Source of the DNA: Myxococcales bacterium
GTDB lineage: Bacteria > Myxococcota_A > Polyangia > Haliangiales > Haliangiaceae
Reading direction: 5' to 3'
Length of the DNA stretch: 64,000 nucleotides
Assembly: GCA_016720595.1 (NCBI GenBank)
Contig: JADKKI010000052.1
Location: 1-64,000 of the forward strand
Position numbers and translations under genes: made by a program. The notes beneath the pieces are model-generated. The model did no database searches and was not told the DNA's origin. It worked only from the letters and a program-made list of their open reading frames with translations. Positions 57,787 to 64,000 of the stretch are shown here, one piece after another; the stretch's first letter is position 1; the number at the start of each line of letters is the position of its first letter.

Positions 57787-59082
57787 ATGAGGTCCGCTTC
57801 TTTGTTGCTGCTCGCCGCGTGCTCCACGGGCGCGCGGGTCCCCGCCACCACGGCCGCCGATCGCGACGTCGCCCCCGTCGCCGCGCCCGCCGCTGCGGCG
57901 CCGCAGGTGACCGCGTCGCAGACCATGATCGAGCACACCGATGATGCGGCCGCGATCCGCCCGGTGCGAACGTATGCGCTCCCGGCCGCCACGGCGAGCC
58001 GGCTCGCGAAGGAGAGCGTCCGTGGCCAGGTGCTCGTGGCCGGCCCGTTGTTCCCGACCGAGAGCGCCGCGAAGGCGCTGGTCTCGACGATCGACGATGC
58101 TCAGCAGCCGATCGCGATGCGCGTGATCAAGGACCGCGGCAAGGTGGTCCAGGTCACCACCACCGCGGCCGCCGATTGTGTGGATGGCTTCGCCCAGCAC
58201 TACGAGCTCTCGGTGTTCGTCCCGCGATCGTCCCTCGTCCCCCGGACCACGACGGAGATCACGAAGTCGTTCGAGGATGGCACCGCGTACGCGATCGATC
58301 GCGGCGCACCGGTGCGCGTGAGCTCGGCGGGCGTCGCGTGGTTCGATCCGATGCTCGATCAGACGGCAGCGGCCCCGCCCGAGCGCCTCGCGTACAGCCT
58401 CGGCAAGCCGTACGTGGCCGCCACGGTGCCGGCCGCACCCGGCGAGCGCCTGGTCTGTGACGGTGCACCGATCACGAAGGCCGAGTGGCTCGCGCGCAAG
58501 CAAGCCAAGTCCGATCGCGACGCCGCGAAGACCAGCGCCGCCCTCCGTCGGGTGGCCGATGCGCGCGCCTCCACGCGCGCCGCGGTGAAGGCCGATGCGA
58601 TCGATGGCCTGGTCGATCTCGCGCTCAACGATGGCACCGCGAGCGCCAAGGCCGCCGATGCCGCACCGCCGTACTGCACCGTCGCGCCGATCGCCACCAG
58701 GCCGGTCGCCGCGAAGCTCGGTGGCGCCGCGTACGTGGTGAACGATCCGCGCGGCACCGACCGCGTGTATCGGCTCGGCGAAGATCAGGCGTACCTCGCC
58801 GACGTCGGCGCCACGTGCGCGCGCATGCGCGTCGCGATCGATGCGACGGCGGTCCGGACCGCAGCCACTGCGACGCCTTCGCTGCGAGGCGCGCGCCAGA
58901 AGGTGTGGATCCCGAAGCCCGGGCCGGTGTTCTGGCCCGATGGCACCAAGGCCGGCAAGTACACCGGCAAGGCCGATCGCTTCACGCGCGTGACCGAGCG
59001 CGATCAGCTGATCTGCGTCGATGTCCGTGGGGTGGCGGAAGAGGTCTGCCATCGCCGCGATGACGTCGTCGTCGAGAACTGA
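57787..59082 (+). CDS. predicted lipoprotein of unknown function
   Basis: The 431-residue product starts at ATG 57787. It has a lipoprotein signal (LLLLAACS) and an Ala/Thr-rich linker. The rest is made of several small beta-type segments with cysteines spaced far apart, and a C-terminal part ending with VRGVAEEVCHRRDDVVVEN. A central helical stretch (AKSDRDAAKTSAALRRVADARASTRAAVKAD) looks like a coiled coil. I do not recognise a family. It lies between the K+ channel and the parvulin-type lipoprotein, all on the plus strand. Confidence 0.6.
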   Translation: MRSASLLLLAACSTGARVPATTAADRDVAPVAAPAAAAPQVTASQTMIEHTDDAAAIRPVRTYALPAATASRLAKESVRGQVLVAGPLFPTESAAKALVSTIDDAQQPIAMRVIKDRGKVVQVTTTAAADCVDGFAQHYELSVFVPRSSLVPRTTTEITKSFEDGTAYAIDRGAPVRVSSAGVAWFDPMLDQTAAAPPERLAYSLGKPYVAATVPAAPGERLVCDGAPITKAEWLARKQAKSDRDAAKTSAALRRVADARASTRAAVKADAIDGLVDLALNDGTASAKAADAAPPYCTVAPIATRPVAAKLGGAAYVVNDPRGTDRVYRLGEDQAYLADVGATCARMRVAIDATAVRTAATATPSLRGARQKVWIPKPGPVFWPDGTKAGKYTGKADRFTRVTERDQLICVDVRGVAEEVCHRRDDVVVEN

Positions 59083-59124
59083 CCGCTCGCGACACCGCAC
59101 AAAACGCGTGCTAGCGTCCGCGCC

Positions 59125-59622
59125 ATGAAGCGCCTCGCCACAGCCCTCGTGATCCTCGCCGCCGCCTGCGGGCCGGGCTCGCCCGGTGGACCTTCGATGG
59201 GCAACCGCATCGGCGGTGGCGATCCGGTGGCGCAGGGCTCGTCGGTCGCCTCGGCCGACATCCTGTCGCGCGAGCCGATCGCGAACACGGCCTCGGTGCG
59301 CCACATCCTGATCTCGTGGAAGGACCTCGAGGACGCGTTCCAGGGGCACCAGGATCCGCGCGCGCAGAAGCGGAACAAGGCGCAGGCCGAGACCGAGGTG
59401 AAGTCGCTGATGGGCCAGCTCAAGGCCGGCGCGGACTTCGAGACGCTGATGAAGGCCAACAGCGAGGATCTCGGCAGCGCCAAGAGCAACACGCCGTTCA
59501 CCGTGACGCCGGATGCGCAGCTCGTGATCGAGTTCCGGCAGCTCTCGCTCAGGCTCAACGTCGGCGAGGTGGGCGTGGTCCAGTCCGATTTCGGCTTTCA
59601 CATCATCAAGCGCTACGAGTAA
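59125..59622 (+). CDS. parvulin-type peptidyl-prolyl isomerase lipoprotein
   Basis: This 165-residue protein starts at ATG 59125, with TAGCGT 7 nt upstream. A lipoprotein signal (ILAAACG) and Gly/Ser linker precede a parvulin domain: VRHILISW, a long basic helix (RAQKRNKAQAETEVKSLMGQL), GADFETLMKANSEDLGSAK and the final GFHIIKRYE. These are conserved parvulin (PpiC/SurA-like) elements. It probably assists folding of outer-membrane or periplasmic proteins. There is an insert in the first helix-turn compared with the usual domain. Outer-membrane anchoring is inferred from the signal. Confidence 0.88.
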   Translation: MKRLATALVILAAACGPGSPGGPSMGNRIGGGDPVAQGSSVASADILSREPIANTASVRHILISWKDLEDAFQGHQDPRAQKRNKAQAETEVKSLMGQLKAGADFETLMKANSEDLGSAKSNTPFTVTPDAQLVIEFRQLSLRLNVGEVGVVQSDFGFHIIKRYE

Positions 59623-59637
59623 GCGCGATCGCGGCGC

Positions 59638-60057
59638 TCAGAACGTGTGCGGCCGGTTTCGCTCGCACGCGATCCACTGCGCCAGCTGCTGGCGCTCCTC
59701 CTCGGTGGGCTGCGCGCAGCTCTTGCTGAGCGAGCCACCCGCCACGCTCGGGCAGCGGCCGGGGGGCATGAAGTCGTTGCTCGCGTCTGGGCCGGAGCCG
59801 GCCTGCTCGTCGATGTGGTCCGGTGTCTCGAGCACGCCGAGGAGGCTGTCGTAGTCGTGATAGATCGGCGCGCCGTTGCGCTGGCTGCGCGGGATGTCCG
59901 CCGCGTGGCACCACGTGCAGTACTTCTCCATGAACGGCTTGCCGAAGTTGTCGTAGGTGAGCGTCCCCGGGTCCGGATCGGGACACACCGTCCCCGTCGG
60001 GGTCGGCGTGCCGCCACCGCAGGCGACGAGCAACGTGAGGATCAACGCGTGACGCAT
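59638..60057 (-). CDS. c-type-haem-like Cys-rich lipoprotein
   Basis: This 139-residue protein starts at ATG 60057. A lipoprotein signal (LTLLVACG) is followed by a short Thr/Pro linker. The domain has a single CTWCH haem-binding-like motif preceded by NFGKPFMEKY, a distal Met in FMPPGRCP that could be an axial ligand, and a CAQPTEEERQQLAQWIACE C-terminal helix. This fits a small periplasmic cytochrome c anchored to the membrane. It is the last gene of a three-gene minus-strand cluster containing two other Cys/His-rich exported proteins. Confidence 0.75.
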   Translation of the reverse strand: MRHALILTLLVACGGGTPTPTGTVCPDPDPGTLTYDNFGKPFMEKYCTWCHAADIPRSQRNGAPIYHDYDSLLGVLETPDHIDEQAGSGPDASNDFMPPGRCPSVAGGSLSKSCAQPTEEERQQLAQWIACERNRPHTF

Positions 60058-60065
60058 GAAGGCTC

Positions 60066-60875
60066 CTAGAACTGCACCGCGGACTCGACGAGTCCGCGCA
60101 AGATGAATGGATCGCCGGCGAACCCGGCCTGGATCTCGAAGCCCGTCTCCACGCGCCCCTCGGTCCAGATCGCCCGCACGCCGCCCGTGACGCGCTCGCG
60201 CCCTTCGCCCAGCGGCACGCCACCGCTCATCCGCAGGCCGGTGCGGATCACGTTGCCGAGCGGGACGTACGCGCTCGCGCTCCAGGTCAGCTCCTGCTGA
60301 TTCATCGGGTCGACGAGGGGCCACGAGCCGTGATCGTGATGCTCCGCGCCGCCGAGCGCGCGGCTGTAGCCCAGCGATGCACCGACCTGGAGCCCCGCGA
60401 ACTGGCCGCTGGCCCACGCACCCGGCATCACCATCACGTGGCCCATCCCGAACCCGGTCGCGTGGTTCCCCGTCGGGAGTGACAGGGGCAAGGCCACTCC
60501 GAACGCACCGCGAGGCCTCTCGACCAGGGTCGCCTGCCCGGAGAGCACGACATCGCTGACACCGTAGCGCCGCGCACCGTTCTCGACGAGCCGGTACAGG
60601 CCGATCGCGGCCGACGCACCCAGCCGCCCGCGCATCCAGCTCGCGGCCGGGACCACGCCCTGGTAGTCGCCCCCGTAGATCTGCGTGTCATAGCGTGCCG
60701 CCACCAGCCCCACACCCGCACGGAAGGTCGACGTGACCGGCTCGGCCGCCTCGGGCATCTCGCAGCTGTGGCAGTGGTGGTGGCCACCCCCACCGTGGGC
60801 ATGCTCCGCCCGCGCCTTCCCGGGGCCGAAGACCCCGAGGGCGAACGCGACAGCGATCCGGAGGAACACCTTCAT
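60066..60875 (-). CDS. secreted His/Cys-rich beta-barrel-like protein
   Basis: This 269-residue protein has a signal peptide (ALGVFGPGKARAE). Just after the signal lies a striking His/Cys cluster, HAHGGGGHHHCHSCEMPE, which looks like a metal-binding segment. The rest is strand-rich with many Gly (TSTFRAGVGLVAARYD, FAGLQVGASLGYSRALGG, TWSASAYVPLGNVIRTGLRMSGGVPL), the style of outer-membrane barrels, ending VESAVQF. It probably handles a metal such as copper or zinc in the envelope. This is inference from composition. It lies 8 bp from the cytochrome-like lipoprotein gene. Confidence 0.75.
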   Translation of the reverse strand: MKVFLRIAVAFALGVFGPGKARAEHAHGGGGHHHCHSCEMPEAAEPVTSTFRAGVGLVAARYDTQIYGGDYQGVVPAASWMRGRLGASAAIGLYRLVENGARRYGVSDVVLSGQATLVERPRGAFGVALPLSLPTGNHATGFGMGHVMVMPGAWASGQFAGLQVGASLGYSRALGGAEHHDHGSWPLVDPMNQQELTWSASAYVPLGNVIRTGLRMSGGVPLGEGRERVTGGVRAIWTEGRVETGFEIQAGFAGDPFILRGLVESAVQF

Positions 60876-60992
60876 CGTACGAGCTACATGCCGAGCCGGG
60901 TCTGAGAATCCTTGCGGCGAGATTCGCTGACGACCCTCGTGCGCAGATGCGCGGGAGGACGTTGCGTGACACCTCGAGCGTCGCGAGGACAG

Positions 60993-61340
60993 CTAGGACG
61001 GGGCGTCGGGCCGGGCCCGGATCGGCGGCGCGTGCGGTGCAGCGTGCGAAGACAGGGGAGCCAGCCCGACCACGGTCGCCTCGGTGACGGGCATCACCAC
61101 AGGCCGTGTGAACGCTGGCAAGGTAGCGGCCACGTTGACCTCGGTGGTCTGGTGACAGGCACGTAGCTCCGGCTGCCCGGGCCGCGACTTCTGGTGGTCC
61201 GGGCAGTGGCACTTCGTCGGGTCCGGACAGCAGCACGACTTCGTGATCGAGACCGTCCGCAGCTGCGAGGTGGGCACGGAGAGCGCGAGCAGGAGCGCGA
61301 CGACAAAGGTCGTCAGCGCAGAGACTGCACGCGTGGCCAC
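60993..61340 (-). CDS. secreted Cys-rich small protein
   Basis: This 115-residue protein, from GTG 61340 or a nearby start, has a hydrophobic segment (VSALTTFVVALLLALSVPTS) that could be a signal or anchor. It then carries a dense Cys motif, CCCPDPTKCHCPDHQ, and a further Cys/His pair (ACHQ). The close Cys spacing suggests metal binding rather than disulfides. The C-terminal half is Pro/Ala-rich. The start is uncertain: the frame is open to 61415. It is probably the first gene of the cluster with the His/Cys-rich barrel and cytochrome-like lipoprotein. Confidence 0.5.
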   Translation of the reverse strand: MATRAVSALTTFVVALLLALSVPTSQLRTVSITKSCCCPDPTKCHCPDHQKSRPGQPELRACHQTTEVNVAATLPAFTRPVVMPVTEATVVGLAPLSSHAAPHAPPIRARPDAPS

Positions 61341-61380
61341 ACTTGTTTGTAGGACCACCAGGAGGGCGTTGCAACGGCGA

Positions 61381-62667
61381 TCACGTGGAAGGCGACAGCA
61401 GCCGCTGACCGGCACGTACGACCGAGCGTCGCAGCAGGCGCAGGTGGACGTGATCCTTGGTCACCACCAGCGCACTCACCACGCCACCGGTGACCTGGAT
61501 GATGAACGAGACGTGGGTCACGTGGAGCACGGCGAACAGCAGCGCGCACCACACGATGAAGTCGCGGCGGACGATGTTGGGCAGGAAGGCGACGATCGCG
61601 TCGAGCCACGGCGGCAGCGGCCGCGCCGGGGTCAGCGGCTTGGTGGGGATGGGGCGGAGCCGCACGGCGTCGGGCTGCTCGGTCGGGACCACCTCGAACT
61701 TGGTCGCATAGTCCTGCGAGTTGGCGGAGCCGACGCCGACGATGATGTTGTAGTAGATGCAGTAGATCGACCAGCCATACGTCGCGAGGCCGACGATGAT
61801 GCCGACGGTCCAGATGTCCCAGCCTGGGTGCCCCCAGTACAGGTGGCAGTGCCAGCCGATCGCCGCCATGTACGCCAGCGTCGAGGATTCGTCGACGAGC
61901 GTGTCGAGCCACGCACCGAACCGCGACGACAGCAGCTTCAGGCGCGCGATCTCGCCATCGCAGCAATCGATGTAGCCCGACAGCGCCTGCACCGCCGCGC
62001 CGGCGATCACGAGGCGCATGTCGGCGGTGGCCGTGAGTACGCACGCGATCGCGATCATCACGCCCACCGTGGCCGACAGCATGTTGGCGGTGACGGGCGT
62101 GTGGACGAGCAGCTTGGTCAGCCGCGACGACAGCGGGCGGAAGATGAACCGCGAGATCGCGTTGTCTTGCGGCTTGATCAGGATCCGGTACAGCAGGCGC
62201 TGCGCCGCCGCCCGCTCCTCGGGGGTGCCGATCGCGTGCCGCGCGATCTCGCCATGCGGGACCTTCGTGGTCTCGGCGGCCACCGCGAACGTGGCGGCGT
62301 TCTCGCCCGCCGCGATCGCCGCGATCGCTGCACGCGCCGCCGAGCCCGCAGCGATGTACGCGCCGCCGTCCTCGCCGTCCGGACCGACAGCGATCGCCAC
62401 GCCCTCGAGCGGGATCGCGGCGACCAGCGGCGCGACGAGCGGCGTGTGCACGAGCTGATCTGCGCGGATCACGAGCACCGGGTTGGTGCGACCGGCACGC
62501 CACGCACTCACCTGATCGCGCGGACCATCGACGACGAGCACACGGGAGGCGCCGATCCTCGTGGCGACGCGGGTGGCGCGCTCGCGTGCGGTCAGCCCGG
62601 CGATCTTGACCTTCGCCAGCGGATCATCCGCCAGGACGATGGCGTCGAGCTGGAGCGCAACAGGCAC
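61381..62667 (-). CDS. CDP-alcohol phosphatidyltransferase with nucleotidyltransferase-like N-terminal domain
   Basis: This 428-residue protein starts at GTG 62667. The C-terminal part is a CDP-alcohol phosphotransferase with its signature D-G-x2-A-R-x8-G-x3-D-x3-D (CCDGEIARLKLLSSRFGAWLD...D) and several membrane helices. The N-terminal about 180 residues look like a degenerate nucleotidyltransferase fold (ALQLDAIVLADDPLAK) with no obvious catalytic motif. The same fusion is known in archaeal di-inositol-phosphate synthesis. It is divergent from a separate nucleotidyltransferase gene (204-bp gap), so the two may act in sequence on an inositol- or glycerol-type phosphate. Product unknown. Confidence 0.88.
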   Translation of the reverse strand: MPVALQLDAIVLADDPLAKVKIAGLTARERATRVATRIGASRVLVVDGPRDQVSAWRAGRTNPVLVIRADQLVHTPLVAPLVAAIPLEGVAIAVGPDGEDGGAYIAAGSAARAAIAAIAAGENAATFAVAAETTKVPHGEIARHAIGTPEERAAAQRLLYRILIKPQDNAISRFIFRPLSSRLTKLLVHTPVTANMLSATVGVMIAIACVLTATADMRLVIAGAAVQALSGYIDCCDGEIARLKLLSSRFGAWLDTLVDESSTLAYMAAIGWHCHLYWGHPGWDIWTVGIIVGLATYGWSIYCIYYNIIVGVGSANSQDYATKFEVVPTEQPDAVRLRPIPTKPLTPARPLPPWLDAIVAFLPNIVRRDFIVWCALLFAVLHVTHVSFIIQVTGGVVSALVVTKDHVHLRLLRRSVVRAGQRLLSPST

Positions 62668-62870
62668 GCCTTACGTCTACATGGACACGCGAGATCACGC
62701 CAAGAGTTGACGTGAACTTGCCGGAAGGTTGTCGCCGCGAAACGCCGTGGTGACAGGAATTGGTCGATCGAGCCCAGTGGAAGGGGCGATCTGTTCAAGA
62801 TTCACCACGTCAGACCGCCCAAGTAGCGAACATCCTGCGTGTATGAGGTTTGCATATACGCGCGGCTAGC

Positions 62871-63638
62871 ATGAAGGCCGTCATTCTCGCCGCCGGGTGT
62901 GCCACTCGGCTCCGCCCCTACTCCGACGATACGCCGAAGACGCTGTTGCCGGTGGGCGGAGTCCCGATCCTGCGGCGGACCATCACGAGCCTCCTGCGCG
63001 TAGGGTTCGATCAGTTCGTGATCGGCACCGGCTACCTCGAGCACATGGTGCGCGATGCCGTGGCCAGCTGGTTCCCCGGCCTCGATGTCACGTTCGTCAC
63101 CAACCCGGACTTCCGCAGCACGAACAACGCGTACTCGCTCCTGCTCGCCCGCGAGCACGTCGAGGACGATGGCTTCATCCTGCTCGACGGCGACGTGGTG
63201 TTCGACCTCGGCGTGATCGAGGAGCTCGTCGAGCGCGGCCCGGATTGCCTCGCCGTGCGCTCCGTCGGAGAGATCGGCCTCGAGGAGGTCAAGATCACCG
63301 CGGACAACGAAGACCGCGTGCTCGCGATCGGCAAGCACGTCCCCGTGCGGTCGGCGATGGGCGAATCGATCGGCATCGAGCTGTTCAGCGCGAGCTCCTC
63401 GCGCAAGCTGTTCGCCGCCCTCGACGCGCGCGTGCGCGGCCAGAACCTGGTCAACGAGTACTACGAGGCCGCGTTCCAGCAGATCGTCGACGAGGGCGTC
63501 ACGCTCTATGGCGTGGACATCGGCTCGATGTACGCCACCGAGATCGACACCCTCGAGGACCTGATGGCCGCCGAGGCCCGCCTGTCCCAGCGCCCGGCCT
63601 TCGATGTCGGCGTCCAGGGCGTTCGGCTCGCCGTCTGA
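62871..63638 (+). CDS. sugar/inositol-phosphate nucleotidyltransferase
   Basis: This 255-residue protein starts at ATG 62871 (the frame is open to 62850). It has the nucleotidyltransferase start MKAVILAAGCATRLRPYSDDTPKTLLPVGG, with the G-x-G-x-R-like pyrophosphorylase loop altered to GCATR. The metal-binding LLDGDVVFD and TEIDTLEDL near the C-terminus follow. Length and lack of a left-handed helix domain resemble inositol-1-phosphate or choline-phosphate cytidylyltransferases. Its divergence from the CDP-alcohol transferase is consistent with a two-step path that activates an alcohol phosphate with CTP and then transfers it. The substrate is not established. Confidence 0.88.
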   Translation: MKAVILAAGCATRLRPYSDDTPKTLLPVGGVPILRRTITSLLRVGFDQFVIGTGYLEHMVRDAVASWFPGLDVTFVTNPDFRSTNNAYSLLLAREHVEDDGFILLDGDVVFDLGVIEELVERGPDCLAVRSVGEIGLEEVKITADNEDRVLAIGKHVPVRSAMGESIGIELFSASSSRKLFAALDARVRGQNLVNEYYEAAFQQIVDEGVTLYGVDIGSMYATEIDTLEDLMAAEARLSQRPAFDVGVQGVRLAV

Positions 63639-63763
63639 TGAAGCTTCGCCAGTAGATCCGGCCATCTGGCAGCTGCTGGCAGCGCCTGATGCCTGCGGTG
63701 AGGTCTGACGTCCTGTGACGAATCTCGTTGCCCGGACATCGCTGCCGTTGCGACTATCCGGGC

Positions 63764-64000
63764 ATGTCGTACGGAAGAGGGCTCCTCGCCGCCGCCACCA
63801 TGCTCAGTGCATGTGCCGAGGCAGGAGTTGCGCTCGAGCGCACGGATGCCTCGGTGGCCGGTGGCGATGCGAAGCACGACGGCTCGCCCGGCACCGATAG
63901 CTCGACCAGCGCGGACGCATCGTGCAACCCGGTGATGACCGAGCTGCTGATGAACGAGGCGTTCGATGGCGTGCCGGTCGCCACCGCGTGGACGCAGACC
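63764..64000 (+). CDS. predicted secreted lipoprotein, 3' end outside window
   Basis: The frame opens at ATG 63764 and is still open at the window end, giving 79 visible residues. The start MSYGRGLLAAATMLSACAE has a lipobox with Cys at about 17. A Ser/Asp/Gly/Ala-rich linker (about 30-55) follows, then the start of a folded domain (ELLMNEAFDGVPVATAWTQ). The layout matches the other lipoproteins here. The rest of the protein, and so its function, cannot be read. No Shine-Dalgarno was seen. Confidence 0.6.
   Translation, partial: MSYGRGLLAAATMLSACAEAGVALERTDASVAGGDAKHDGSPGTDSSTSADASCNPVMTELLMNEAFDGVPVATAWTQT

Overview
The window is GC-rich bacterial chromosome carrying about 65 protein-coding genes, with the first and last cut by the window ends. 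I infer a myxobacterium (Myxococcota, perhaps a Haliangium/Kofleria-type lineage). The reasons are the very high GC, about 20 genes for predicted lipoproteins, an AgmX/PglI-like protein, a secreted peptidase ending in a MYXO-CTERM-like tail, Gly-rich lipoproteins, Ser/Thr kinase and PEGA-type sequences, and a DUF222-HNH gene. No rRNA, tRNA, CRISPR array, prophage or insertion sequence was recognised. Family names come from reading the translations, not from database searches.

Layout. 1-7.2 kb: end of an OPA-type major facilitator, then lipoproteins, a two-gene unit whose first protein has a histone-H1-like Lys/Ala/Pro tail, and a Gly-rich lipoprotein. 7.2-11 kb: a DUF1963 protein with an overlapping partner, and an SPFH/band-7 protein with tandem N-terminal modules. 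11.6-15.5 kb: envelope proteins and a di-haem lipoprotein. 15.7-22.7 kb: TauE/SafE permease, old-yellow-enzyme homologue, MgtC/DUF4010 membrane protein, peroxiredoxin, beta-barrel plus MauG-type peroxidase. 22.67-22.82 kb: an extraordinary poly-G tract. 22.8-25.9 kb: pntAB transhydrogenase. 26-30.8 kb: an unknown gene, a repeat-bearing intergenic region, DUF222-HNH, DUF3060 and aat. 30.8-36 kb: M15-type peptidase and the succinate dehydrogenase operon sdhCAB. 36-45 kb: lipoproteins, a CobW-type GTPase, a PaaK/CapK-like ligase divergent from a deacetylase-like protein, and a second Gly-rich lipoprotein. 45-51 kb: fatty-acid desaturase, a frameshifted Ser/Thr kinase, a LysE-type exporter and an AgmX/PglI-like lipoprotein. 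51-57.7 kb: ECF sigma factor with cupin anti-sigma, SNF2 helicase with SWIM finger, a metallopeptidase-like lipoprotein and a KirBac K+ channel. 57.8-61.3 kb: parvulin lipoprotein and a Cys/His-rich three-gene cluster. 61.4-63.7 kb: a CDP-alcohol phosphotransferase and a sugar/inositol-phosphate nucleotidyltransferase, facing each other divergently.

How it works together. The window is mainly respiratory and redox metabolism (sdhCAB, pntAB, MauG-type proteins, peroxiredoxin) set among cell-envelope genes. The clearest non-gene signal is a recurrent TANNNT-like hexamer placed 6-7 nt before many start codons that lack a Shine-Dalgarno. I read this as widespread leaderless transcription, especially of single-gene lipoprotein units. 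Candidates for something undescribed are the Cys/His-rich trio at 59.6-61.3 kb, the modular SPFH protein, and the split nucleotidyltransferase/CDP-alcohol transferase pair.
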